Source of the DNA: Motiliproteus sp. SC1-56
GTDB lineage: Bacteria > Pseudomonadota > Gammaproteobacteria > Pseudomonadales > Balneatricaceae
Length of the DNA: 64,000 bases
NCBI RefSeq assembly: GCF_017309075.1
Contig: NZ_JAEMGS010000007.1
Location: 1-64,000 of the forward strand
Reading direction: 5' to 3'
The notes under the pieces are model-generated. The model did no database searches. It saw only the letters and a list, made by a program, of their open reading frames with translations, and was not told where the DNA came from. The translations under genes were made by a program, and so were the position numbers. This document shows, piece after piece, positions 19,757 through 28,348 of this stretch; the stretch's first letter is position 1, and each line of letters opens with the position of its first letter.

Positions 19757-20963
19757 CGATGGAGCCGGCGCGAAAGCCGCTCTCGCAGTAAGCCAGGTAG
19801 TAGCGCCAGAGCCGGTAGAAGCGCTCATCGAAGCCCTGTTTCCGAATGCGCGGCCAGGCCTCGACAAAGGCCCGGTGCCAATGGGCCAGGGTGCGGGCGT
19901 AATCGGCGCCGAAGCCCTCTTCGTGCAGCAGCCGCAGGCCCGCGCCTTGAATCTGTTCGCGCATGCGCGAGGGGGAGGGCAGCATGCCGCCGGGGAAAAT
20001 GTAGCGTTGAATGAAGTCACTGCCGCGACGGTAGGTCTCAAAACGGGCGTCATCGATGGTGATCACCTGGACCACCGCCCTGCCGCCCGGCTTGAGGAGC
20101 TGCCGCAGGCGCTGAAAATAGAGCGGCCAGTTGGCTTCCCCCACCGCTTCGAGCATCTCGATGGAGACGATGCCGTCGTAGCGTTGCTGCAGGTCCCGGT
20201 AGTCGGTCAGGCTGCAGCGGGCGCGTTCACCAAAGGAGGCGAGGCGCTCGCGGCTCCAGGCCAACTGCTCCTGAGAGAGGGTCACGCCGTACCAGTGGCT
20301 GTCGTGGTCCCTGAGCAGGGCCTCCCCGAAGCCGCCCCAGCCGCAGCCGATCTCCAGCACCCGGTCCCGGGGCTGGGGCGCCAGCAGCTGCAGAATGCGC
20401 CGGTACTTGCGCTGCTGGGCCAGCTCCAGGGGCTCATCGGGGGTGGCGAAGAGGGCCGAGGAGTAGGTCATGGAGGGGTCGAGCCAGAGGCGGTAGAAGT
20501 CGTTGCCCAGGTCATAGTGGTAGGCGATATTGCGCCGGCTGCCGCGACGGGTATTGGCATTGAGCCGGTGCAGCAGTCGATTGACCGCTGTCGCCAGCCA
20601 GGAGCCGGCAAAGGCCCGGTCCAGCGCCGCTTCGTTGGCCATCGCCCAGTCGGTCAGGGCCACCAGGTCGTCGCACGCCCAGTCGTCGGCCATAAAACCC
20701 TCGGCCCAGCCGGTCAGGCCGCCGAACCAACCCCGCAGTAACGCCTTAGCGCGGCGGATTCTGAGCCGGGGCAGGGGGACGCCGTCGCGGGTCTGCCCCA
20801 ATGCCAGCTCGCGGCCATCGGGCAGTACCAGTCGCAGGCGGGAGACCTCCGCCTGTTCCAGGCGACTGATGAGGGCGCGGTAGAGCAGCGGCAGCCTGCG
20901 CGCAGGGGCTGAAGGGACAGTCAGGTTGACGGCGGCTTCGCTCTCGCTCAGGCGTTGTTTCAT
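19722..20963 (-). CDS. Cyclopropane-fatty-acid-synthase-like SAM methyltransferase
   Basis: A 413-residue enzyme with an N-terminal lipid-binding domain (about 25-120) and a class I SAM methyltransferase domain (motif VLEIGCGWGGFGEALL, later SIEMLEAVGE and GGRAVVQVITIDDARF). It adds a methyl or methylene group from SAM to unsaturated acyl chains in phospholipids. The related gene in Rhodobacter ChrR regulons has been linked to methylated and furan fatty acids that react with singlet oxygen, so the product may not be a plain cyclopropane. It lies 1 bp after the DUF1365 gene. Confidence 0.9.
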   Translation of the reverse strand: MKQRLSESEAAVNLTVPSAPARRLPLLYRALISRLEQAEVSRLRLVLPDGRELALGQTRDGVPLPRLRIRRAKALLRGWFGGLTGWAEGFMADDWACDDLVALTDWAMANEAALDRAFAGSWLATAVNRLLHRLNANTRRGSRRNIAYHYDLGNDFYRLWLDPSMTYSSALFATPDEPLELAQQRKYRRILQLLAPQPRDRVLEIGCGWGGFGEALLRDHDSHWYGVTLSQEQLAWSRERLASFGERARCSLTDYRDLQQRYDGIVSIEMLEAVGEANWPLYFQRLRQLLKPGGRAVVQVITIDDARFETYRRGSDFIQRYIFPGGMLPSPSRMREQIQGAGLRLLHEEGFGADYARTLAHWHRAFVEAWPRIRKQGFDERFYRLWRYYLAYCESGFRAGSIDVRLYQIGTES

Positions 20964-20964
20964 C

Positions 20965-21738
20965 TCAGTTTTCCTCTTGCCATTTGCACAGGCCTCGGCT
21001 GACCTGAAAGTGGGATGTCTTTTGGTAGCGAACCAGGGGCACGCGCTTGATCCACAGCTTCAGCGCCTCCCAGTGGATGGCTGCCAGGGTCTTGAACGAC
21101 ATGGACGGCGTAAGCAGCAACCGCGCCAGCGCCGAAAATTCGAGGGGGCGCCGTTCGCCGCTCCAGCGCGCCTGAAACAGCGGCCCCGAGGAATCGTCTT
21201 GCAAAATCAACAGGCTGAAGCGCTCGGCCGGGGGCTGGACCTGAAACCGATAGCGACAGTCCATGGCTATGAAAGGCGACACGTACATGGCTTTGTCTGC
21301 CTGCTGCCGGAGGGGGCGGCAGGCATCCGCGGCAATCAGGTAGAGGTGGCGCTCGCCAAAGGTGTTGCTCACCTCGTACAGGGTGGCGGTCAGCGTCCCC
21401 TCCCGGTTATAGCAAAAGTAGACGCTCAGGCTGTTGAAGAGGTAGCCCAGGCAGCGGGGCTGGCAGAGCAGGCATACACGATGAGGCGCGCTCAGCCCGG
21501 CGGCCAGCAGCTGCTCGCTGATGTAGGCCTTGAGGTCATCCCGGTTCCCGGGTCCGAAATCACGGGGCTCGAAACGAAACAGCCCCCGGCGCCGGAAGCT
21601 GAATCCCTGCAGGGTCTGGTCGAGCAGCGTTAGCTCGTCCAGATCCAGGTACCAGCCGGTAAAACGGTAGCTGAAGCGGTGCCGGCGCGGCCGCAGCCGC
21701 TGGTGCATCACTTCGCCTGCATAGAGGCAGGAGTGCAT
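20965..21738 (-). CDS. DUF1365 family protein
   Basis: A 257-residue protein with the DUF1365 pattern: MHQRLRPRRHRFSYRFTGWYLDLDEL near the start, RFEPRDFGPGNRDDLKAYISEQL, CLLCQPRCLGYLFNSLSVYFCYN and YVSPFIAMDCRYRFQV. The family is almost always encoded between an FAD amine-oxidase-like protein and a CFA-synthase-like enzyme, as here, and probably helps modify acyl chains. The mechanism is unknown. The start shares one base with the preceding stop (TGATG), so translation is coupled. Confidence 0.9.
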   Translation of the reverse strand: MHSCLYAGEVMHQRLRPRRHRFSYRFTGWYLDLDELTLLDQTLQGFSFRRRGLFRFEPRDFGPGNRDDLKAYISEQLLAAGLSAPHRVCLLCQPRCLGYLFNSLSVYFCYNREGTLTATLYEVSNTFGERHLYLIAADACRPLRQQADKAMYVSPFIAMDCRYRFQVQPPAERFSLLILQDDSSGPLFQARWSGERRPLEFSALARLLLTPSMSFKTLAAIHWEALKLWIKRVPLVRYQKTSHFQVSRGLCKWQEEN

Positions 21739-23093
21739 CAGGCCGCCTCCGGGTGCTGTCCGCGCCGGCGCCAGTCGAGGGGCAGGTGCAGGCGGTCATA
21801 CATGCCGTCCACCTGCCAGGGACGATCCTGGCCGCCCAGGGCTTCGGCGACCGCCAGCCCCGACTGCAGACCGTCCTCGTGAAAGCCGTAGCCGAACCAG
21901 GCGCCGCAGAACCAGGTGTGTTGAACACCCTGCAGGGACCAGAGCTGCTGCTGCGCCTGCAGCGCGTGAAGGTCGAACAGCGGGTGATCGTAGAGAAAAG
22001 CCGCGTGGACCTTGTCCGGGTCCGGCTCCTGATAGGGGTTCAGGGTCACGAACAGGGGCGTGGAAGCGGGCAGGTGCTGCAGGCGGTTCATCCAGTAGGT
22101 CACTGCCAGTTGGGGATTGTCCGCGCTTTGGCGCAGGTAGTTCCAACTGGACCAGACCCGCCGGCGCCGGGGCATCAGGCGCTCATCGCTGTGCAGCAGG
22201 GTGCGGTTGCGTTCGAACCGGAACGCCCCCAGCAGTTGTCGCTCCTGTTCATCGGCGTCGCCCAGCAACTTCAGGGCCTGGTCGGCGTGGCAGGCCAGCA
22301 CCACGTGGTCGAACCAGTGCGCCTGGCCCTGCCAGTCGGTGACGATCACCTGGGTTTTGCCGCCCATGACCTGGCGCCGGACGCTGCGTGCGCCCCGGTT
22401 GGCAAGGGCGCCTTCGCCGAGGGTGGCCAGCAGGCGGTTGACGTAGACCCGGCTGCCGCCCTTGACCGTATGCCACTGGGGGCGGTCGCTTACCTGCAGC
22501 AGTCCGTGGTTGTGGCAGAAACGCAAAAAGCTCTTGGCGGGGAAATCCAGCATCTTGTCCCGCGGGGTGGACCAGATGGCGGCCCCCATGGGTAGCAGGT
22601 GTTCCTCGCGAAAGGCCTCGCCGTAGCCGTGCTGCTGCAACAGCTCGCCCAGGGACAGCGTGTCCGGCACGGTATCCAGCAGCGCCGGGGACTCCCGGTA
22701 AAACCGCAGAATGTCCAGCACCATGCGCCAGAAGCGGGGACGCAGCAAGTTGCTTCGCTGGCCAAAGAGCCCGTTCAGGTCGGTGCCGGCGTACTCCAGC
22801 CGACCCTCGTCGAGGGAGACCGAGAAGGACATCTCCGTGGGGATCACCGGGATGCCCAGGTAGTCGAACAGGGCTACTAGGTTTGGATAACTGGTTGGGT
22901 TGAAGACGATAAAGCCGGTGTCCACGTCGATGGGGCCGTCTTGGCCAGCGACCGTCAGGGTGTTGGAGTGGCCGCCGAAACGGTCGTCTTTCTCGAACAG
23001 CGTGACCTGGTGATTCTGGTTCAGCAGCCAGGCGCAGCTCAGGCCGCTGATTCCGGAGCCGATCACGGCGATGTTGAGCGCAGCGTGAGTCAT
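21738..23093 (-). CDS. FAD-dependent oxidoreductase (amine-oxidase-like)
   Basis: A 451-residue flavoprotein with an N-terminal dinucleotide-binding motif (IAVIGSGISGLSCAWLLNQNHQVTLFEKDDRFGGHS) and the C-terminal FAD contact HTWFCGAWFGYGFHEDGLQSGLAVAEAL. It has the form of desaturase/amine-oxidase-like proteins fixed next to DUF1365 and CFA-synthase genes. A role in oxidising or desaturating an acyl chain before methylation is plausible. It is the first gene of the nine-gene operon and lies behind a TGATCC-N18-TAAGA promoter. Confidence 0.9.
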   Translation of the reverse strand: MTHAALNIAVIGSGISGLSCAWLLNQNHQVTLFEKDDRFGGHSNTLTVAGQDGPIDVDTGFIVFNPTSYPNLVALFDYLGIPVIPTEMSFSVSLDEGRLEYAGTDLNGLFGQRSNLLRPRFWRMVLDILRFYRESPALLDTVPDTLSLGELLQQHGYGEAFREEHLLPMGAAIWSTPRDKMLDFPAKSFLRFCHNHGLLQVSDRPQWHTVKGGSRVYVNRLLATLGEGALANRGARSVRRQVMGGKTQVIVTDWQGQAHWFDHVVLACHADQALKLLGDADEQERQLLGAFRFERNRTLLHSDERLMPRRRRVWSSWNYLRQSADNPQLAVTYWMNRLQHLPASTPLFVTLNPYQEPDPDKVHAAFLYDHPLFDLHALQAQQQLWSLQGVQHTWFCGAWFGYGFHEDGLQSGLAVAEALGGQDRPWQVDGMYDRLHLPLDWRRRGQHPEAA

Positions 23094-23120
23094 GGGCGTG
23101 TCTCTCTTTTATTTTTAGCT

Positions 23121-23149
23121 TCTTACGCGAGCTGCGCCGGTTTGGATCA
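23121..23149 (-). promoter_or_regulatory. ECF (RpoE-ChrR type) promoter of the lipid operon
   Basis: On the reverse strand: TGATCC (23149-23144), 18 bp, TAAGA (23125-23121). This equals the consensus I recall for Rhodobacter sphaeroides RpoE. It lies about 28 bp before the ATG of the FAD oxidoreductase gene. Confidence 0.82.
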
Positions 23150-23190
23150 CGGACCTGCGAAGAAGGGGTTATGGCCTAGAGTAAAGACTG

Positions 23191-23218
23191 TGATCCGGAA
23201 GCCTTACAAGCGCGTAGA
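23191..23218 (+). promoter_or_regulatory. ECF-type autoregulatory promoter of the sigma-factor gene
   Basis: TGATCC (23191-23196), 18 bp, TAGA (23215-23218), 22 bp before the sigma-factor start. Same -35 and spacing as the divergent site, which points to positive autoregulation of the sigma-anti-sigma pair. Confidence 0.75.
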
Positions 23219-23240
23219 GAACAAGGAGAAGGGAGTTGCG

Positions 23241-23828
23241 ATGTCGCCGCAGGCAAATAACGAACGCGTAGGTGATGCACACTGGGCTGAACTGATGGCA
23301 CGTATCGCCGACAATCGGGACAAAAACGCCTTTTCCCGGGTTTACGACCACTTTGCTCCCCGGGTGAAAAGCTATCTGCTGGGGCAGGGTGCGCAGGAGG
23401 CGCTCGCCGATGAGCTGCTCCAGGCCGCGCTCTTGCAAGTGTGGGAGAAGGCGGGCCAGTTCAATGCCCGGGTGGGTTCGCTGTCGACCTGGATCTACCG
23501 CATTGCCCGCAACCGCTACTTTGACCACCTGCGCCGGGAGCGGGTGCGGGACCGACCGCCGCCTGATGCCTGGCTGCAACAGGAGGATGAGTTTGAGCGG
23601 GAGGTTCACGGTGGCACTCAAACGGAGGTCGAGCGGGAGCGGCTCAGCGTCGAAAACGCACTCAAGCAGCTGCCCTCCCGCCAAGCCCAGGTGCTGTACA
23701 TGTCGTTTTACCAGGGCAAGACTCACGTCGAGATCGCAGGCGAGATGGATATTCCCTTGGGCAGCGTCAAGTCATCGCTGCGACTGGCTTTTGAGAAACT
23801 CCGCTGCAGTTTGGGAGCGCACTTATGA
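23241..23828 (+). CDS. rpoE: ECF RNA polymerase sigma factor, RpoE/ECF11-like
   Basis: A 195-residue group 4 sigma factor. Region 2 contains FSRVYDHFAPRVKSYLL and the -10 recognition segment LSTWIYRIARNRYFDHLRRERVRD; region 4 contains LPSRQAQVLYMSFYQGKTHVEIAGEMDIPLGSVKSSLRLAFEKLR. ATG 23241 has AGGAGAAGGGAG upstream. The overlap with a chrR gene and the TGATCC promoters place it with the singlet-oxygen sigma factors, not with the envelope-stress RpoE of E. coli. The name follows the Rhodobacter usage. Confidence 0.92.
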   Translation: MSPQANNERVGDAHWAELMARIADNRDKNAFSRVYDHFAPRVKSYLLGQGAQEALADELLQAALLQVWEKAGQFNARVGSLSTWIYRIARNRYFDHLRRERVRDRPPPDAWLQQEDEFEREVHGGTQTEVERERLSVENALKQLPSRQAQVLYMSFYQGKTHVEIAGEMDIPLGSVKSSLRLAFEKLRCSLGAHL

Positions 23829-24478
23829 ATATGCTTTTTCATCCTGACGACGCCACCCTGGCCAGCTATGCCGCCTGCGGGGTCGAGCGAAACTATTCCA
23901 TCGTGCTGGACCTGCACATCCGCGAGTGCCGGCACTGCCAGCAGCGCATCAGCGACGCCGACCACATCGGCGGGGCGTTGCTGCAGGCGCTGCCCGCTGC
24001 CCCCTTGGGCCAGGAGCAAAAGGCCGCGGTGATGGCCCTGCTCGACGGTATTGCCCCAGCGCCCGGGGTGAAAGCGCCTGCGCCGGCGCCCGAGGAGATG
24101 CCGAAGATCCTGGAGGTACTGCGTAACTGGAGGCAGGCAGACTTGGACGCTTTGCCCTGGAAACCGATGGCGCCGGGAATTCGGCGGATTCCCATCGAGG
24201 TACCGCAGGGGCGGCTCAACCTGCTGCGCATTGCACCGGGCACCTGCCTGCCGGTGCACAGCCATCAAGGCAATGAGCTGACTATGGTCCTGAGGGGCTC
24301 GTTCAGTGACGAAATCGGCCGTTTCACGCCGGGGAATGTGGCGGACCTCGACGACGATGTGGAGCACCAGCCGATTGCCGATAGGGACGAGGATTGCATC
24401 TGCCTGGTGGCCACCGACGCGCCGCTCCGGTTCCGTGACTGGCTACCGCAGTTATTGCAGCCCCTGTTTCGTCTTTAG
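23825..24478 (+). CDS. chrR: ChrR-family zinc anti-sigma factor with cupin domain
   Basis: A 217-residue cytoplasmic anti-sigma factor. The N-terminal zinc-binding anti-sigma domain shows HPDDATLASYAACG and HIRECRHCQ (His...His-x3-Cys-x2-Cys). The C-terminal cupin (about 110-205) has PVHSHQGNELTMVLRG and DVEHQP metal ligands plus a Cys pair in DCICL. By family knowledge ChrR releases its sigma factor when singlet oxygen or organic hydroperoxides are sensed through the cupin. It overlaps the sigma gene by 4 bp (ATGA), giving stoichiometric coupling. Confidence 0.92.
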   Translation: MNMLFHPDDATLASYAACGVERNYSIVLDLHIRECRHCQQRISDADHIGGALLQALPAAPLGQEQKAAVMALLDGIAPAPGVKAPAPAPEEMPKILEVLRNWRQADLDALPWKPMAPGIRRIPIEVPQGRLNLLRIAPGTCLPVHSHQGNELTMVLRGSFSDEIGRFTPGNVADLDDDVEHQPIADRDEDCICLVATDAPLRFRDWLPQLLQPLFRL

Positions 24479-24704
24479 GGAGGTATTGAGAGGGGGCAAA
24501 GCGAAATCAGCTCGTCGATGCTGGCAGGCTGTCCGTTGCGGGCGGCCTGTTTGCGTTAGCAGGGGGCGGAAAAAGGCCGCCACCCCGTTTCAATCGCGTT
24601 CTTCAGCCGCCAGATCGGACTCCGCTCCTGCATCGGGCGGCTTCTTTCTATATCGCCATAGCTGATGCGACCCGCTTCAGGGGCCACGGTGCTGCTCCGG
24701 GCTG

Positions 24705-25364
24705 TCAGTCGCGCAGGCTGATGACCTGCCATCCGCGGGATCGGGCGTGCTCCAGCAGCTGCGGGTCGGGGTCCACCGCCACCGGGTTTTCCACCGCCTC
24801 AAGGAGGGGGATGTCGTTGTGGGAGTCGCTGTAGAAGTAGCTGCCGGCGAGGTCGTGGCGGCTCTCCTCGAGCCAGGCATGCAGCCGTTCCACCTTGCCC
24901 GCCTGGTAGCAGGGCGTGCCAAAAGGCTTTCCGGTGTAGTAGCCCTCTGCGGTGACCTCCGGCTCGCTGGCCAGGATGTCATCGACACCCAGGCGCTCGG
25001 CGATGGGGCCGGTGACAAAGCGGTTGGTGGCGGTGATGATCAGCAGGAAGTCGCCGGCCCTGCGGTGGCGTTCGAGCAGCGCCTCGGCGGCCGGGAGTCG
25101 AATCGGCTCGATCTTGTCGGCCATGAAGTCGTCGTGCAGCGCGCGCAGCTCCTGCGGTGAGAAGCGTGCCAGGGGCGCCAGCGCGAAGGCCAGGTAGGCG
25201 TGAATATCCAGCTGTCCCTGTTTATAGTCGGCATAGAAGCGGTCGTTGGCTTCCTTGAAGGCCTGGCCGTCGACGACTTTGCGTTCCACCAGGAATTCGC
25301 CCCAGGCGTGATCACTGTCCCCCGCGATCAGGGTGTTATCCAGGTCAAAAATCGCCAGGCTCAC
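24705..25364 (-). CDS. HAD-IB family phosphatase
   Basis: A 219-residue hydrolase of the SerB-like HAD-IB group: motif I DLDNTLIAGDSD, motif II Thr in IITATNRFVTGPIAERLG, and motif III/IV with the GTPCYQAGKVERL Lys and YSDSHNDIPLLEAV Asp residues. The substrate is not known; phosphoserine or a lipid phosphate are options. The start is GTG 25364, fixed by CAGGAG 7 nt upstream; longer frames lack such a site. It is divergent from rppH, the arrangement seen in Pseudomonas. Confidence 0.9.
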   Translation of the reverse strand: MSLAIFDLDNTLIAGDSDHAWGEFLVERKVVDGQAFKEANDRFYADYKQGQLDIHAYLAFALAPLARFSPQELRALHDDFMADKIEPIRLPAAEALLERHRRAGDFLLIITATNRFVTGPIAERLGVDDILASEPEVTAEGYYTGKPFGTPCYQAGKVERLHAWLEESRHDLAGSYFYSDSHNDIPLLEAVENPVAVDPDPQLLEHARSRGWQVISLRD

Positions 25365-25394
25365 GGCTATACTCCTGTGGTTAAACGAGCGCTC

Positions 25395-25423
25395 AGCATA
25401 GAGACTGTTAAGGGAACTGGCAA
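25395..25423 (-). promoter_or_regulatory. Putative promoter of the HAD phosphatase gene
   Basis: Reverse strand TTGCCA (25423-25418), 17 bp, TATGCT (25400-25395), about 30 bp before the GTG start. Confidence 0.6.
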
Positions 25424-25450
25424 TAACGCGGCGGGGTGGCCGGCGGGCGA

Positions 25451-25479
25451 TTGGTGAATCATTCAAAGTGTGGAACAAT
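25451..25479 (+). promoter_or_regulatory. Putative promoter of rppH-ptsP
   Basis: TTGGTG (25451-25456), 17 bp, AACAAT (25474-25479), 29 bp before the GTG start. Confidence 0.5.
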
Positions 25480-25508
25480 AGGCTCATCAACCCTCGGAAC
25501 TTACCTAC

Positions 25509-26012
25509 GTGATTGATTCAGACGGATTTCGTCCCAATGTGGGGATCATCTTATGCAACGACCTGGGGCAGGTGCTCTGGGCCCGTCGTATTGGTCAGGA
25601 TGCCTGGCAGTTCCCGCAGGGGGGGATTAACGACAACGAGACGCCCGAGCAGGCCATGTACCGGGAGCTCAAGGAGGAAGTGGGGCTTGATCCCGGCGAT
25701 GTGGAACTGATCTCCTGTACCCGCGGCTGGCTTCGCTACCGCCTGCCCAAGCGCATGATCCGTTACCACTCCCGTCCGCTGTGCATCGGCCAGAAGCAGA
25801 AGTGGTTCCTGCTGCGGCTGATCGCCGACGAGGGCTTGGTCTCCTTTGCCCACTCTCCCAAGCCTGAATTCGACGGTTGGCGCTGGGTCAGCTACTGGTA
25901 TCCGCTGAGCCAGGTGATTTCCTTCAAGCGGGAGGTCTATCGCAAGGCCATGAAAGAGCTGGTCGGCCGTCACTCCCGTTTGACTCAGAACCTTCTTAAC
26001 GGCAGCGGATAA
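25509..26012 (+). CDS. rppH: RNA pyrophosphohydrolase
   Basis: Removes pyrophosphate from the 5' end of mRNAs and so triggers RNase E-dependent decay. The 167 residues contain the Nudix box [23 protein letters not shown] and the family-specific start [18 protein letters not shown]. The start is GTG. The ptsP gene follows after 5 bp, the same order as ygdP/rppH-ptsP in Pseudomonas and E. coli. Confidence 0.96.
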   Translation: MIDSDGFRPNVGIILCNDLGQVLWARRIGQDAWQFPQGGINDNETPEQAMYRELKEEVGLDPGDVELISCTRGWLRYRLPKRMIRYHSRPLCIGQKQKWFLLRLIADEGLVSFAHSPKPEFDGWRWVSYWYPLSQVISFKREVYRKAMKELVGRHSRLTQNLLNGSG

Positions 26013-26017
26013 TCGTC

Positions 26018-28300
26018 ATGCTGGATATGCTGCGCAAGATAGTGCAACAGGTAAATGCCGCCAAAAGTTTGGACGCGGCCCTGGACATTATCGTCAAGCG
26101 TATCCAGCAGGCCATGAATACCCAGGTCTGCTCCGTTTACCTGCTCGACCCCGCTTCCCAGCAATACGTGATGATGGCCACCGAGGGGCTCAACCCCAAG
26201 ATGGTGGGCCAGGTGAGCCTGGCGCTCTCCGAGGGCGTGGTGGGCAAGGTGGCCGCCAGGGCCGAGCCCATTAACCTCGAAGATGCCTCCAAGCACCCAT
26301 CCTACTACTACGTCGCGGGCAGCGGCGAAGAGAACTTCACCTCCTTTCTCGGCGTGCCCATCATCCACCAGCGCAAGGTGCTCGGCGTGCTGGTGGTGCA
26401 GGAGCAGCGCCAGCGCCACTTCAATGAAAGCGAGGAGGCGTTCCTGGTCACCATGTCGGCGCAGCTGGCCGGGGTGATTGCCCATGCCGAAGTGACCGGC
26501 GGGGTGACCGTCACCCCCGACAGCGACAAGGCCCGCAGCGATGCCAAGTTCGACGGTGTGGCCGGCGCGCCGGGCGTTGCGATCGGCACCGCTGTGGTGA
26601 TTGCGCCTCCGGCTGACCTGGACGGCGTGCCCGATCAGCAGAGCGAGGCGCCGGAGCTGGAGCTGCAGCGTTTTGAAGAAGCACTGGAGCAGGTGCGCCA
26701 CGATATTCGCGTGGTGGGGCGCAGCCTCGCCAAGCGTCTGAAAGGCGAGGAGCAGGCCCTGTTCGACGTCTACCTGCGGATGCTGGACGACAACGCCCTG
26801 GCGGGCGAGGTGATGGAACTGATCGGCCAGGGGCAATGGGCGCCGGGGGCGCTGCGCCAGGTGGTCCAGAGCCACGTGCAGAAGTTCAGCCTGATGGAGG
26901 ACCCGTACCTGCGCGAGCGCGCCACCGATATCAAGGACCTGGGGCGGCGTGTGCTGGCTTACCTGCAAAAGCAGACCGCGGGGCGCCCGACGCAGTATCC
27001 TGACAACACCATCGTGGTGGCCGAGGAGATCACCCCGGCGATGCTGGGCGAGGTGCCCACCGACAAGCTGGTCGGGCTGGTGTCCGTCATGGGCTCGGGG
27101 AACTCCCACGCGGCCATTCTGGCCCGCTCCATGGGGATACCCACGGTCATGGGAGCGGTGGATTTCCCTACGACGCAGATGCACGGGCGTGAACTGATCC
27201 TGGACGGTTTCTCCGGACGTATCTTTGCCAACCCCTCCTCCGAATTGCTGCATTTCTACGACGACATCCTGCGCAACGAGCAGCAGCTGACGGCGGGCCT
27301 GGAGGCGCTCAAGGACCAGCCTTCCGTGACCCAGGACGGTTACAAGATGCCGCTGTGGGTCAACACCGGCCTGGTTACCGACGTGGCCCTTTCGCTGGAC
27401 AAGGGGGCCGAGGGGATTGGTCTTTACCGGACTGAAGTCCCGTTCATGATCAAGGAGTTCTTTCCCAGCGAGGTGGAGCAGAAGAAGAGCTACCGCAAGC
27501 AGCTCGAGCCTTTCGCACCGCGCCCCGTCACCATGCGGACCCTGGACATCGGCGGCGACAAGTCCCTGCCCTACTTCCCCATTGTCGAGGACAACCCGTT
27601 CCTGGGCTGGCGCGGCATCCGTGTCACCCTGGATCATCCCGAGATCTTCCTGGTCCAGGTGCGGGCCATGCTTCTGGCCAGCGAAGGGCTCGATAACCTG
27701 CGCATCATGCTCCCGATGGTCTCCAACGTAATGGAGATCGACGAGGGGGTGGCGCTGATCAACCAGGCGTTCGCCGAGCTGATGGACGAGGGGCACCAGA
27801 TCCTGCAGCCGGAAGTGGGGGTGATGGTGGAGGTGCCGGCGGCGGTTTACCAGGTGCGGGCCTTTGCCCGGCGGGTGGACTTCATCTCCGTGGGCAGCAA
27901 CGACCTGACCCAGTACCTGCTGGCGGTCGATCGCAACAACCCCCGCGTCGCGGGACTCTACTACTCCTTTCATCCTGCGGTGCTGCAGGCCCTGCAGGGT
28001 ATCGTCAGCGAGGCGCACAAGGAGCAGGTGCAGGTCAGTATTTGTGGCGAGATGGCGGGCGACCCCGGTGGCGCGCTGCTGCTGATGGCGATGGGGTACG
28101 ACGTGCTGTCCATGAACGCCACCAATCTGCCGCGGGTCAAGTCCGCCATTCGCGGGGTCTCCATGCCCCAGGCACGGACCCTGCTCGACACGGTGATGGC
28201 GATGGAGGACCCGGAGGCGATCCAGGCCGAGATCAATGACACCCTGCACCGGGTAGGGCTGGGGCGCCTGACCCGGCCGGTGACTCACGACGGCCCCTGA
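26018..28300 (+). CDS. ptsP: Phosphoenolpyruvate-protein phosphotransferase PtsP (EI-Ntr)
   Basis: First enzyme of the nitrogen-related phosphotransferase system, passing phosphate from PEP to NPr. The 760 residues comprise a GAF sensor domain (about 1-160), the EI N-terminal domain and phosphohistidine domain with His364 in GSGNSHAAILARSMGIP, and a C-terminal PEP-binding barrel (GIGLYRTEVPFM, RTLDIGGDKSLPYF, SVGSNDLTQYLLAVDRN, ICGEMAGDP). The GAF domain is expected to sense glutamine. It is co-transcribed with rppH; ptsO/ptsN are not nearby. Confidence 0.95.
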   Translation: MLDMLRKIVQQVNAAKSLDAALDIIVKRIQQAMNTQVCSVYLLDPASQQYVMMATEGLNPKMVGQVSLALSEGVVGKVAARAEPINLEDASKHPSYYYVAGSGEENFTSFLGVPIIHQRKVLGVLVVQEQRQRHFNESEEAFLVTMSAQLAGVIAHAEVTGGVTVTPDSDKARSDAKFDGVAGAPGVAIGTAVVIAPPADLDGVPDQQSEAPELELQRFEEALEQVRHDIRVVGRSLAKRLKGEEQALFDVYLRMLDDNALAGEVMELIGQGQWAPGALRQVVQSHVQKFSLMEDPYLRERATDIKDLGRRVLAYLQKQTAGRPTQYPDNTIVVAEEITPAMLGEVPTDKLVGLVSVMGSGNSHAAILARSMGIPTVMGAVDFPTTQMHGRELILDGFSGRIFANPSSELLHFYDDILRNEQQLTAGLEALKDQPSVTQDGYKMPLWVNTGLVTDVALSLDKGAEGIGLYRTEVPFMIKEFFPSEVEQKKSYRKQLEPFAPRPVTMRTLDIGGDKSLPYFPIVEDNPFLGWRGIRVTLDHPEIFLVQVRAMLLASEGLDNLRIMLPMVSNVMEIDEGVALINQAFAELMDEGHQILQPEVGVMVEVPAAVYQVRAFARRVDFISVGSNDLTQYLLAVDRNNPRVAGLYYSFHPAVLQALQGIVSEAHKEQVQVSICGEMAGDPGGALLLMAMGYDVLSMNATNLPRVKSAIRGVSMPQARTLLDTVMAMEDPEAIQAEINDTLHRVGLGRLTRPVTHDGP

Positions 28301-28348
28301 GGCGTTGGCGGCGGCTTCTCCGATACCCTTGCCTGGGTACGCTGGAAC

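Noticed and set aside
24605..24642. AGCCGCC/GGCGGCT inverted repeat after chrR
   Set aside because: Could be a terminator because TTCTTTC follows, but the 24-nt loop and poor T run make it too weak to list.
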